NCBI RefSeq assembly: GCF_016907015.1
Contig: NZ_JAFBBE010000001.1
Location: 62,001 to 126,000 of the forward strand
Origin: Oceanisphaera litoralis
Lineage (GTDB): Bacteria; Pseudomonadota; Gammaproteobacteria; Enterobacterales; Aeromonadaceae
Direction: 5' to 3'
DNA length: 64,000 nt
The translations under genes were made by a program, and so were the position numbers. The notes under the pieces were generated by a model that saw only the letters and a program-made list of their open reading frames with translations, searched no databases and was not told where the DNA came from. Positions within the stretch are counted from its first letter, which is position 1. Every line of letters begins with the position of its first letter. Shown here piece by piece: positions 54,186-63,136 of the stretch.

Positions 54186-54838
54186 TGCAACTGGCTATTT
54201 TTGATCTGGATGAAACCCTGATCGCCGGCGATTCCGCCAGCCTGTGGCTGGCGTTTATGGTGCAACGCAAGCTGGCCCCGGCCGACATACTGGAGCAGGA
54301 GCGCCAGCTGATGGCCGCCTATTATCAGGGCCGGATGGACATGGACGCCTACATGGCGCTGACCCTGGCGCCCATCCGGCACTGGCAAGCTCGGGATCTG
54401 GCCCCCCTGGTTGACGAGTTTATCGAGCAGGAGATACTGCCGCTGGTGTATCCCGAGGCCCGGGCGCGGCTGGCCTGGCATCGGTCCCAGAACCACGAAA
54501 TCGTGATTATTTCCGCCACCGGCGAGCACCTGGTCAAGCCCATAGCACGGGCCCTGGGGGTCAATCATGCCATCGGCATCATGCTGGAGCACGACGACGG
54601 CGTCTATACCGGCCGCCCCCGTGGCGTATACAGCTACCGGCAAGGCAAGCTGATCCGGCTGCAGGAATGGCTGGAGCAGCAATCATTGAGCCCAACCCAT
54701 AGCTATGGCTACAGCGACTCGCCGAACGATCTGCCGCTGCTGGAGTTTGTCGATACCCCCTTCGCCATCAATCCGGGCGAGCATCTGGCCCGTATTGCCC
54801 GGGAGCGCCACTGGTGCTGCCTGGATTGGGAGCTGTAA
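54185..54838 (+). CDS. HAD-superfamily phosphatase (HAD-IB type)
   Basis: The 217-residue protein has HAD motif I IFDLDETLIAGDS (nucleophile D7, acid D9), motif II as SATGEHLV and motif IV as YGYSDSPNDLPLLEF. The HAD-IB subfamily includes phosphoserine-, phosphocholine- and histidinol-phosphate-type phosphatases. It ends the operon and probably dephosphorylates the product of the alkaline-phosphatase-superfamily enzyme or of the imported compound. The two hydrolases would let the cell release phosphate from a diester or phosphorylated alcohol. Confidence 0.85.
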   Translation: MQLAIFDLDETLIAGDSASLWLAFMVQRKLAPADILEQERQLMAAYYQGRMDMDAYMALTLAPIRHWQARDLAPLVDEFIEQEILPLVYPEARARLAWHRSQNHEIVIISATGEHLVKPIARALGVNHAIGIMLEHDDGVYTGRPRGVYSYRQGKLIRLQEWLEQQSLSPTHSYGYSDSPNDLPLLEFVDTPFAINPGEHLARIARERHWCCLDWEL

Positions 54839-54840
54839 GG

Positions 54841-55245
54841 CTTAGTCACAAGTCTGTCAGCCCGTAAAATAGGCTCAGAGGCAACTGAGTAGCCTCTTCC
54901 GACACGCTAAACCGCATCCCTGCGGCGCTCAGCACATGACGTCCGACCGCCAAGGATGGCGGGAGTGTCAGCATTGCAGGAGCCTTTGTTGACCTGTCAT
55001 GTGATGGTCGGCTGAGGCTATCCCAGCCGCCTCTTTTTAGGCACCAAGTCGTCGGTGACCACCACTGACAGACCACTCCGCTGCCAACGGGAGGACAAAG
55101 GGGGGAGCTCAGCCGACCATCCGCGCCACGGATGGCGCGGCTGAGCCCCCATGGATGGGTTTACGGCGTGTCGGAGGAGTTGCGCCCTTTGTCCGATTTT
55201 CTGCTGCAACCTGTCAGCGGAAGTCAATAAAAACTTGTGACTAAG
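54841..55245. mobile_element. MITE-like element with perfect 13-bp terminal inverted repeats
   Basis: CTTAGTCACAAGT at 54841-54853 is the exact reverse complement of ACTTGTGACTAAG at 55233-55245, delimiting 405 bases with no convincing gene. CTGTCAG follows the left end and also occurs near the right end. The 11-base GCTGTAAGGCT is repeated at 54832-54842 and 55252-55262, but the right copy is six bases outside the terminus, so it is not a clean target duplication. The interior contains palindromic segments (for example GGATGGCGCGGCTGAG with its partner). The element lies directly after the HAD stop codon. Confidence 0.6.
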
Positions 55246-55323
55246 AGACAGGCTGTAAGGCTGTCACAATATCTTCATGGGGTGGGCATAGACTCAAAGC
55301 TGTCTTGATGAAAGTGGTGACTT

Positions 55324-57066
55324 ATGACGGCCTTTGCCTACCTGACCGACTCGCTCGCGTCCTTGATTGTCCAGGGACGGCTGCGCCCGCTGTTCCAGCC
55401 CATTGTCGACACACGCCAGGGCAAGGTGATCGGTCATGAGGCACTGATCCGCGGCCCCGCCGGCCACCCGCTGGAGTTTCCCGCCGATCTGTTCGCCGAG
55501 GCCAAGCGCGTCGGCATGCTGTCGGAGCTGGATCTGGCCTGCCGCGAAGCCGCCATGCGCGCCTACCGCCAGATGGAAATGGACGGTTACCTGTTTCTCA
55601 ATGTCAACCCCAATGTGCTGCTGGACCGGCAGCATCCCCGGGGTTGCACCCTGCGCCTGGCCGAGAAGCTGGATATTTCCCCCCGAAATATCGTGATCGA
55701 GCTGTCCGAGCAGTATCCGATACACAATCCGGCAGACCTGCAACAGGCGGTGCAGCGCTATCGGGAAGGCGGCTTCCTGATCGCCATCGACGATCTCGGG
55801 GCCGGCTATTCCGGGCTCAAGCTGTGGTCGGAAGTGCGGCCCGACTTCGTGAAGATAGACCGTTATTTTATCGACAAGCTTGATCAGGACCCCATCAAAC
55901 GGGAGTTCGTGCAGAGCATTATCACCCTGGCGCGGGGCATGCAGTCCCGGCTGATTGCCGAGGGCATCGAAACCGGTGAAGAAATGAACCAGCTGCAGAG
56001 CATGGGTATTCACAACTGCCAGGGCTATTACCTGGGGCGACCACAGGCTACTCCGCTCACCGAAACGACCCCTTTGCCCGACCGCACGCCCCGGTTGCTC
56101 CGCCACAAGGACACCATCGCCACCCTGGCCCGCCCCGGTCACACCGTCGATGTCCATACGTCGGTGCACCGGGTATTTGAAATGCTGCGTGCCAACGACA
56201 AGCTGCATTCCCTGCCGGTACTCAAGCACGGGCAGCCGGTAGGCATGGTGCGCCGCGAGCGGATCATGGAGCTGTATTCAGGCTCCTATGGCCGGGCCCT
56301 GTATGCCAACAAGGCCGTCAGGCAGGCCATGGATACCCACCCTTTGGTAGTCGACTGGCAGACCGCCCTGGAGCGGGCCAGCAACCTGCTCACCGATGAT
56401 GACGACATGTCGGGGCAGCAGCACTTTATTATCACCCGCCAGGGCCGTTATCACGGCATGGCGTCGGTGCGCAGCCTGCTGCGTGCCGTGACCGAGCTGC
56501 GCCTGTTGCACGCCCGCTATGCCAATCCGCTGACCCTGCTGCCGGGTAATGTGCCCATCTACCGGGAGATCGACGAGGCACTGCAACAAGAGCGGGACTT
56601 TTATGTGGCCTATTTCGATCTCAACAACTTCAAACCCTATAACGATGTCTACGGCTATGCCCAGGGCGACAAGGTCATACAGTGGGTGGCCCGGCTGTTG
56701 CAGGAGGTGCTGGTCGATGCCGGCCAGTTTATCGGCCATGTGGGCGGCGATGATTTTGTTGCCGTGCTGGACGCCCGCATTGACTGGCAGGCCCAGTGCG
56801 AGACCATTATCCGGCGTTTCGATGCGGGTATCCTCGACTTTTACTCGGATGAAGACCGGCAGAGACAAGGTATCGAGACCGGATCCCGCCAGGGCGAGCA
56901 GACCTTTTATCCCCTGCTGGGGCTGGCTATCGGGGTAGTGGCACCGGATCATCGACGCTGCCAGTCCCATCATGATGTGGCGGCGCTGGCCAGCGATGCC
57001 AAGCATCAGGCCAAACAGCACCCACACAGCCATTGCCTGCTGAGCGCCCGCCGCTCGATGGTTTAA
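55324..57066 (+). CDS. EAL-CBS-GGDEF cyclic-di-GMP protein with degenerate GGDEF
   Basis: The 580-residue soluble protein has an EAL domain (EAL at 39-41 in GHEALIRGP, DDLGAGYSG, KIDRYF, AEGIET), a CBS pair at about 265-395 (HSLPVLKHGQPVGMVRR and the later SGQQHFIITRQGRYHGMASVRSL) and a C-terminal GGDEF domain with GGDDF at 474-478. EAL residues for catalysis are present, so it is probably a phosphodiesterase. The GGDDF variant may be an allosteric GTP or c-di-GMP sensor. It has no membrane segment. A strong stem-loop follows. Confidence 0.88.
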   Translation: MTAFAYLTDSLASLIVQGRLRPLFQPIVDTRQGKVIGHEALIRGPAGHPLEFPADLFAEAKRVGMLSELDLACREAAMRAYRQMEMDGYLFLNVNPNVLLDRQHPRGCTLRLAEKLDISPRNIVIELSEQYPIHNPADLQQAVQRYREGGFLIAIDDLGAGYSGLKLWSEVRPDFVKIDRYFIDKLDQDPIKREFVQSIITLARGMQSRLIAEGIETGEEMNQLQSMGIHNCQGYYLGRPQATPLTETTPLPDRTPRLLRHKDTIATLARPGHTVDVHTSVHRVFEMLRANDKLHSLPVLKHGQPVGMVRRERIMELYSGSYGRALYANKAVRQAMDTHPLVVDWQTALERASNLLTDDDDMSGQQHFIITRQGRYHGMASVRSLLRAVTELRLLHARYANPLTLLPGNVPIYREIDEALQQERDFYVAYFDLNNFKPYNDVYGYAQGDKVIQWVARLLQEVLVDAGQFIGHVGGDDFVAVLDARIDWQAQCETIIRRFDAGILDFYSDEDRQRQGIETGSRQGEQTFYPLLGLAIGVVAPDHRRCQSHHDVAALASDAKHQAKQHPHSHCLLSARRSMV

Positions 57067-57100
57067 GCCCCGCAACTCGACTCCCACTATCATCCGCATC

Positions 57101-57134
57101 AACAGGTTGCTTTATATACAAAGCAACCTGTTTC
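57101..57134 (+). terminator. Hairpin after the EAL-CBS-GGDEF gene
   Basis: AACAGGTTGCTTT, loop ATATAC, AAAGCAACCTGTT is a perfect 13-bp stem 34 bases after the stop codon. Confidence 0.75.
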
Positions 57135-57282
57135 ATCGTATCAAACCAGCCTCATCAATATATTTCACATTTTATCAACAAAACATTTTCTTCTTTGTGC
57201 TAATACTCTAAGGAGGCATGGGTGTTTTATGCCTTTAGCGAATAACGCTATCAGCCCGACAAGACACAAGAGGAAGTGACAT

Positions 57283-58302
57283 ATGACAGGCAAAGGAAAA
57301 ACGGCGCTTATGGTGGCGGCGGCGCTGGCTGCAGGACTGACCCAGGCCCAGGCGGCGACTCTGGATTCGGTCAAGGAGCGGGGCGTCCTGAAATGCGGAG
57401 TCAATAGCGGCCTGGCCGGTTTCTCAATCCCCGATGACAAGGGCGTATGGAAGGGCCTGGATGTAGACCTGTGCCGAGGACTTTCTGCCGCCATTTTCAA
57501 CGACCCGAACAAGGTGCAATATATCCCGCTCAACGCCAAGGAACGACTCACCGCCCTGCAGTCGGGCGAAATCGATGTGCTGCCCCGCAACACCACCTGG
57601 ACCTCGAGCCGGGACACCGATTTGGGCGTCAATTTCACCGCGGTCAACTACTACGACGGCCAGGGCTTCCTGATCAACAAGAACCTGGGGGTCACCAGCG
57701 CCAAAGAGCTGGATGGCGCGGCGCTCTGCATCCAGGCGGGTACCACCACCGAGCTGAACGCGGCCGATTATTTCCGCAAGAATGGCATCAGTTATACCGC
57801 CGTGGTATTCGACACCTCGGATCAGACCATACAGGGGTTGGAAGCCGGCCGTTGTGATGTGCTGACTTCGGACTTGTCGCAGCTGTATGCCCTGCGTATC
57901 AAGCTGTCCAACCCCGCTGACGCCGTGGCCCTGCCGGAAGTGATCTCCAAGGAGCCACTGGCTCCCGCGGTTCGTCAGGGCGACGATCAGTGGTTCAACG
58001 TGGTCAAGTGGACCCACTTTGCCATGGTCAACGCCGAAGAGCTGGGTGTCACCAAGGCCAACGTGGACAGCATGAAAGGCAGCGAAAACCCGGATATCCG
58101 TCGTCTGCTCGGTGAAGATGCCGACTTCGGCAAGGGCATGGGCCTGCCGAAAGACTGGGCCTATCGCATCATCAAGCACGTGGGCAACTACGGTGAAATA
58201 TTCGAGACCAACGTGGGCCAGGGCTCGCCACTGAAAGTCGACCGTGGCCTGAACAAGCTATGGACCGAAGGCGGCCTGCAGTACGCACCTCCAATACGCT
58301 AG
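57283..58302 (+). CDS. aapJ: Amino-acid ABC transporter binding protein AapJ
   Basis: The 339-residue protein has a signal peptide ending TQAQA (about residue 24) and the family 3 binding-protein sequence ATLDSVKERGVLKCGVNSGLAGFS. QAGTTTELNAADYF and the C-terminal NVGQGSPLKVDRGLNKLWTEGG are AapJ features. It captures general L-amino acids in the periplasm for AapQMP. Confidence 0.94.
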   Translation: MTGKGKTALMVAAALAAGLTQAQAATLDSVKERGVLKCGVNSGLAGFSIPDDKGVWKGLDVDLCRGLSAAIFNDPNKVQYIPLNAKERLTALQSGEIDVLPRNTTWTSSRDTDLGVNFTAVNYYDGQGFLINKNLGVTSAKELDGAALCIQAGTTTELNAADYFRKNGISYTAVVFDTSDQTIQGLEAGRCDVLTSDLSQLYALRIKLSNPADAVALPEVISKEPLAPAVRQGDDQWFNVVKWTHFAMVNAEELGVTKANVDSMKGSENPDIRRLLGEDADFGKGMGLPKDWAYRIIKHVGNYGEIFETNVGQGSPLKVDRGLNKLWTEGGLQYAPPIR

Positions 58303-58426
58303 CCAGGCCCCATCGCCGGCAGGCACACCTTGCCGGCGATGGTTTTCTTGCTTATGCACCTTGTTGGAAAATGGGGGCGGCGCCAGGGCGTCGCCCACCT
58401 TGCTCACCTATTCGAGGATTGGGCTT

Positions 58427-59602
58427 ATGTCCTCACCGGCGAATCATGATGTTAAATTCTGGCGGGATCCGGCCAAACGCGCCCTGCTGTTCCAGATTAT
58501 ATTGCTCGCCATTGTGGCCGGCTTTCTCTGGTTTATAGTCAACAATACCCTTTCCAACCTCAGTACTCGCGGCATTACCACCGGCTTCGGTTTTCTCGAT
58601 GATCCGGCCGGTTTCGCCATCGCCCAGTCGCTCATTCCCTACAGCGAAGTCGATACCTACGGTCGTACCTTCGTGGTGGGTCTGCTCAACACCCTGCTGG
58701 TGTCCTTTCTCGGTATTATCGGCGCCACCCTGCTGGGCTTTATTATCGGGGTGGCCCGGCTGTCACCCAACTGGTTGATCTCCCGGCTGGCTTCCACCTA
58801 TGTCGAGCTGTTTCGCAACATACCGCTGCTGCTGCAGATGTTTTTCTGGTACTTCGCGGTGCTGCGCACCCTGCCCAGCCCGCGCGACAGCCTCAATATC
58901 GGCGACAGCGTCTTTCTTAACGTCCGTGGCCTTTATCTGCCCGAGCCGCTACCGAGCAACGGTTTTCACTGGGTCTGGGTCGCACTATTGCTGGCCATCG
59001 CCCTGGCCACCTGGCTTGTGCGTTTCAACCATCGCCGTCAGGAAGCCACCGGTCTTCGCTTTCCCGCCGGCTGGATTTCATTGGGGCTGATTATCGGCCT
59101 GCCCCTGCTGACCTTCGTGCTGCTCGGCGCGCCGCTGGACTGGGGCTACCCGGAACTGCGCGGCTTCAACTTTCGTGGTGGCATGACCATTATTCCCGAG
59201 TTTCTGGCACTGTGGCTGTCGCTGACCGTTTATACCGCCGCCTTTATCGCCGAAATAGTCCGCTCCGGCATTCAGGCCGTCTCCCATGGCCAGACCGAAG
59301 CCGCCCACGCCCTCGGCATCAAGGACACGCTGACACTGCGCCTGGTGGTCATTCCCCAGGCGATGCGGGTGATTATTCCGCCGCTGACCAGCCAGTACCT
59401 CAACCTGACCAAGAACTCGTCGCTGGCCACCGCCATCGGTTATCCGGATCTGGTTTCGGTGTTTGCCGGTACCACGCTGAATCAGACCGGTCAGGCCATC
59501 GAGGTCATCGCCATCACCATGCTGGTCTACCTGACCATCAGCCTGACGGTGTCCTTCTTCATGAACTGGTTCAACAGCCGCATGGCACTGGTGGAGAGAT
59601 AA
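58427..59602 (+). CDS. aapQ: Amino-acid ABC transporter permease AapQ
   Basis: The ATG at 58427, preceded by GAGGA, gives 391 residues. HAAPQ-type permeases have an extra N-terminal region; here FWRDPAKRALLFQIILLAIVAGFLW begins the membrane part. The amino-acid permease signature (EAAHALGIKDTLTLRLVVIPQAMRVIIPPLTSQYL) is near 300. It pairs with AapM. Confidence 0.93.
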   Translation: MSSPANHDVKFWRDPAKRALLFQIILLAIVAGFLWFIVNNTLSNLSTRGITTGFGFLDDPAGFAIAQSLIPYSEVDTYGRTFVVGLLNTLLVSFLGIIGATLLGFIIGVARLSPNWLISRLASTYVELFRNIPLLLQMFFWYFAVLRTLPSPRDSLNIGDSVFLNVRGLYLPEPLPSNGFHWVWVALLLAIALATWLVRFNHRRQEATGLRFPAGWISLGLIIGLPLLTFVLLGAPLDWGYPELRGFNFRGGMTIIPEFLALWLSLTVYTAAFIAEIVRSGIQAVSHGQTEAAHALGIKDTLTLRLVVIPQAMRVIIPPLTSQYLNLTKNSSLATAIGYPDLVSVFAGTTLNQTGQAIEVIAITMLVYLTISLTVSFFMNWFNSRMALVER

Positions 59603-59603
59603 C

Positions 59604-60704
59604 ATGTTCAAAGATACCCTCACCCCGCAACGTGCGGCGCCATTGGCCAGCAGCGGCCTGGTCGGTTGGCTGCGCACCAACCTGTTTTCCGGCCCGCTCA
59701 ACAGCATTGCCACCCTGGTTGGACTCTATGTGTTGTATCTGCTGCTGGTGCCCACCCTCGACTGGGCCCTGCTCAAGGCCGACTGGATAGGCTCCAGCCG
59801 CGAGGCCTGTGTCAGCGGCGGCGCCTGCTGGGTGTTCATCGGCAACCGCTTGCAGCAGTTCACCTACGGTTTTTATCCTGCGGATGAAATCTGGCGCATC
59901 AACCTGACCTTCGTGCTGTTCGTGCTGCAGTTGCTGTGGTTGGCACTGCCCAGAATGCCCGCCAAGATGTGGCTGGCACCCTTCCTGGTACTGGTATTCC
60001 CCTTTATTGCCTACCTGCTGCTTTACGGCGGCTGGTTCGGGCTGACCCTGGTGCCCACTCATCAGTGGGGCGGCCTGACCCTGACCTTGATCATCGCCAT
60101 CGTCGGCATTATCGCTGCCCTGCCCATCGGCACCCTGCTGGCGCTGGGGCGCCGCTCGCAGATGCCGATAGTACGCAGCCTGTCGGTGGTATTCATCGAG
60201 TTCTGGCGCGGGGTGCCGCTGATCACGGTGCTGTTCATGTCGTCGGTGATGCTGCCGCTGTTCGTGCCCGAAGAGCTGTCGCTGGACAAGCTGATCCGGG
60301 CCATGATCGGCATCATCTTCTTTCAGTCGGCCTACATGGCGGAAGTGGTGCGCGGTGGCCTGCAGGCCATTCCCAAGGGGCAGAGCGAGGCGGCCTCGGC
60401 GCTGGGGCTGAACTACGGCAAGACCATGCTGCTGATCGTGCTGCCCCAGGCGCTGAAGATGATGATTCCCGGCATCGTCAACACCTTTATCGCCCTGTTC
60501 AAGGACACCAGCCTGGTGCTGATCATCGGCCTGTTCGACCTGCTGGCCATAGTGCAGGCCGGTCTGGCCGATCCCAACTGGCTGGGTTACGCCACCGAAG
60601 GGTATGTTTTTGCCGCCCTGGTGTTCTGGGTATTCTGCTATGGCATGTCCAAGTACAGCCAGTATCTGGAGCGCAAGCTGCACACCGGCCACAAGAAACG
60701 CTAG
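59604..60704 (+). CDS. aapM: Amino-acid ABC transporter permease AapM
   Basis: The 366-residue partner permease contains the HisM-type signature SEAASALGLNYGKTMLLIVLPQALKMMIPGIVNTFIALFKDTSLV and an N-terminal membrane region of about 150 residues. It begins one base after the aapQ stop, with its ribosome site inside the aapQ end. Confidence 0.93.
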   Translation: MFKDTLTPQRAAPLASSGLVGWLRTNLFSGPLNSIATLVGLYVLYLLLVPTLDWALLKADWIGSSREACVSGGACWVFIGNRLQQFTYGFYPADEIWRINLTFVLFVLQLLWLALPRMPAKMWLAPFLVLVFPFIAYLLLYGGWFGLTLVPTHQWGGLTLTLIIAIVGIIAALPIGTLLALGRRSQMPIVRSLSVVFIEFWRGVPLITVLFMSSVMLPLFVPEELSLDKLIRAMIGIIFFQSAYMAEVVRGGLQAIPKGQSEAASALGLNYGKTMLLIVLPQALKMMIPGIVNTFIALFKDTSLVLIIGLFDLLAIVQAGLADPNWLGYATEGYVFAALVFWVFCYGMSKYSQYLERKLHTGHKKR

Positions 60705-60732
60705 CCATACAACCGGCATTTGGAGCTGAAGA

Positions 60733-61485
60733 ATGGAAACACAAAACAAGGAAGCCATGGTCACCCTGCGCGGCGTCAACAAGTGGTACGGCGACTTTCA
60801 TGTACTGCGCGATATCGACCTGACCGTGACCAAGGGGGAACGCATCGTGATTTGCGGCCCCTCGGGCTCGGGTAAATCGACCCTGATCCGCTGCATCAAC
60901 CGGCTGGAAGAGCATCAGCAGGGCGACATCATAGTGCGGGACACCCCGCTCACCAACGACGTCAAGAATATCGAAACCATCCGCCGGGAAGTGGGCATGG
61001 TGTTCCAGCACTTCAACCTGTTTCCGCACCTGACGGTGCTGGAAAACTGCACCCTGGCGCAGATATGGGTACGCAAGACGCCGCGCAGGGAAGCGGAAGA
61101 GGTCGCCATGAAACTGCTGACCCGGGTCAAGATTCAGGACCAGGCCAAGAAGTATCCGGGGCAACTGTCCGGCGGCCAGCAGCAACGGGTCGCCATCGCC
61201 CGCAGCCTGTGCATGAATCCGGAAATCATGCTGTTTGACGAACCCACCTCGGCGCTGGACCCGGAGATGATCAAGGAAGTACTGGACGTGATGATCGAAC
61301 TGGCGGAAGAAGGCATGACCATGATGTGCGTGACCCACGAAATGGGCTTTGCCCGCACCGTGGCGGATCGGGTGATTTTTATGGATGAAGGACAAATCAT
61401 CGAAGAAAACGATCCCGAGACCTTCTTCCACCATCCGGAGTCGGAACGGACCAAGCTGTTTTTAAGCCAGATACTGGGGCATTGA
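60733..61485 (+). CDS. aapP: Amino-acid ABC transporter ATPase AapP
   Basis: The 250-residue ATPase has Walker [10 protein letters not shown] at 42-50, Q-loop [26 protein letters not shown] signature and Walker [16 protein letters not shown]. It completes aapJQMP. The repeat-rich 61486-61797 region follows without a clear hairpin. Confidence 0.95.
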   Translation: METQNKEAMVTLRGVNKWYGDFHVLRDIDLTVTKGERIVICGPSGSGKSTLIRCINRLEEHQQGDIIVRDTPLTNDVKNIETIRREVGMVFQHFNLFPHLTVLENCTLAQIWVRKTPRREAEEVAMKLLTRVKIQDQAKKYPGQLSGGQQQRVAIARSLCMNPEIMLFDEPTSALDPEMIKEVLDVMIELAEEGMTMMCVTHEMGFARTVADRVIFMDEGQIIEENDPETFFHHPESERTKLFLSQILGH

Positions 61486-61797
61486 AATATTGAGGCGTGA
61501 GGCTACATTGTAGGCGCCGCTTCAGCCGGCGCGAAGCTGAAAACAACGCCATATCTGCGGCATCGGCACCGTCTGATCCGGCAGCTGAAGCGCCGGCTAC
61601 AAAAACACCCCGATGTTTGGATTGGGCTGTAGGTTGTGAATGAGCGCAGCGAATTCCAACATGAGCCCGGAACGGAAGTGGCATCTACAAAACAGCGCCA
61701 GCTCGGCCGGTAACACTGTTCTCCTCCCCCCTCCTCACACCTTCCCCCTCACACCTTCCCCCTCACCCCTTACCCCTTACCCCTCACAGTATTAACC
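61486..61797. repeat. Repeat remnants and pyrimidine tract after aapP
   Basis: GTAGGCGCCGCTTCAGCCGGCG with an inverted GCTGAAGCGCCGGCTAC lies at 61511-61602 and belongs to the family at 27049-27075. At 61722-61790 the plus strand is almost pure C and T with CCTCACACCTTCCC repeated. No gene is seen. Confidence 0.6.
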
Positions 61798-62085
61798 TCA
61801 GTGATCGCAGATGCCGCCTTTGGTGAACAGATATTCCTTCAGCTCCTTGTCCAGCACCCGATCCCGGCGGCGTATCCACTCCAGCACCATGGCCGCATGC
61901 TCTTTCTCTTCATCCCGGTTGTGGGCCAGAATCGCCTTCAGCTGGGGATCCTTGCAGGCATCGACCCGCTGATTGTACCAGTCGACCGCTTCCAGCTCTT
62001 CCATCAGCGAGGTAATGGCCCTGTGCATGTCTCGGGTTTCATCGCTCAGCTCGTCGATGGGCTCATGGTAGCCTTCGTTTGACAT
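61798..62085 (-). CDS. Encapsulated-ferritin-like (EncFtn) protein lacking a cargo peptide
   Basis: The 95-residue protein closely matches Rhodospirillum rubrum EncFtn in its core: HRAI, MEELEAVDWYNQRVD and ILAHNRDEEKEHAAM. The metal ligands E29 or E32, Y37, E60 and H63 are present. EncFtn is a decameric ferroxidase normally packaged in encapsulin through a C-terminal targeting peptide. Here the protein stops at FTKGGICDH, without the extension, and no encapsulin gene is in the window. The last residues CDH could bind metal. Function as a free iron oxidase is inferred. Confidence 0.85.
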   Translation of the reverse strand: MSNEGYHEPIDELSDETRDMHRAITSLMEELEAVDWYNQRVDACKDPQLKAILAHNRDEEKEHAAMVLEWIRRRDRVLDKELKEYLFTKGGICDH

Positions 62086-62185
62086 GGTTCGACTCCTTAA
62101 GTGGCCAGAAAATATAACAATATTGACTGTTACTCAGTCTGGTAGACGATGGGGATTTTGCAAATCGAAGGGGCAGTTCAATCGG

Positions 62186-62212
62186 AAAAAGCCCCGCCGA
62201 CTGGCGGGGCTG
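62186..62212 (-). terminator. Rho-independent terminator of the YafK-type gene
   Basis: Read on the minus strand, GCCCCGCC, loop AGTC, GGCGGGGC is followed by TTTTT. It lies 16 bases beyond the stop codon of the gene at 62228. Confidence 0.85.
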
Positions 62213-62227
62213 ACTGGCGGTGGCAGT

Positions 62228-62926
62228 TCAAATATCGCCTTTCGGATATTTGGCAAACTCGCGAGAAATATTCCCGTACAGCTCCACCGCCCACAGTGGC
62301 AGATTGGAGGCAAAGCCGTCCAGTGGCTGACGCCGGGGGTCGTGCGGGGCTATCACCACCGAAGTGCGATGGGTACCGACGGCATTGACCAGCACAAAAA
62401 GCTCCTCCACCGCAATATCGCCGATGGCCAGACAGCCGCTGGACTGGGCCTTGCCGTGGATATAGATGTCGCCCCCGGGATTGGTACGCCCTTCTTTGGC
62501 GGCCCGCATCAGATCATAGGAATTGGGATAGTCCAGCCGCATCGACAGATGAAACTGGCTGTTGGGGTTAAGGTGAGTAATGCGGTAAATGCCTTCGGGT
62601 ACCTGCTTGTCCCCTTCACGCAGCTTGGGGCCCGGGCCACCGCTGGCCTTTCTGATGGGATAGCTGCGAATAAAGGTAAAATCACCCTCATTACGCGCCC
62701 ACAGTTCCAGCGCCTTTTCTTCTTTAGTAGCCAGCAACACTATGTCTTTGGGTGGGTACGTCATCTCGGCACGCATGAAGTAAGGCTTCATGCGTATTTC
62801 TGCCAAAGGCCCATAGGTGGCCAGCACATTTTCTATGGTGCCATGTTCATTGGCGGTAACGGGGGTTGAATTCACTAAAGTTGCCAAAATAAGGGCTGGA
62901 ACAGTAAATCCACGTAAAAGACGCAT
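62228..62926 (-). CDS. YafK-type L,D-transpeptidase-fold protein
   Basis: The ATG at 62926 (MRLLRGFTVPALILATLVNS) gives 232 residues with a signal peptide ending TPVTA. The YkuD motif is IHG at 156-158 and SSGC with active cysteine 165. The wording MTYPPKDIVLLATKEEKALELW, GPKLREGDKQVPEGIYRI and PGGDIYIHG is that of the YafK (DpaA) group, which removes Braun lipoprotein from peptidoglycan rather than making cross-links. Confidence 0.85.
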   Translation of the reverse strand: MRLLRGFTVPALILATLVNSTPVTANEHGTIENVLATYGPLAEIRMKPYFMRAEMTYPPKDIVLLATKEEKALELWARNEGDFTFIRSYPIRKASGGPGPKLREGDKQVPEGIYRITHLNPNSQFHLSMRLDYPNSYDLMRAAKEGRTNPGGDIYIHGKAQSSGCLAIGDIAVEELFVLVNAVGTHRTSVVIAPHDPRRQPLDGFASNLPLWAVELYGNISREFAKYPKGDI

Positions 62927-63136
62927 AAATGATAATAAACCCGAACTGGAATAATACTTTAATGATAGCCCGAGTCGGGGGGGCTTGTAATCCGCTACAT
63001 CGAAATAAGCCGCTCCCAAGGCTGTGCAGTGGGGGCTAACAAGGCTGCGCAATGGTGGCTAAAAAGTTGTATTGCGCCGGGCCAGATCCCACACTATGAA
63101 GTGGTTCAACAAGACGGAAGCCATCGGAGGTTTAGG

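Noticed and set aside
55018-55227. 69-codon frame inside the MITE-like element
   Set aside because: Sequence is not protein-like and lies within palindromic DNA.
54832-55262. GCTGTAAGGCT as a target-site duplication
   Set aside because: The right copy does not abut the inverted repeat, and the left copy overlaps both the HAD stop codon and the element end, so it may be coincidental.
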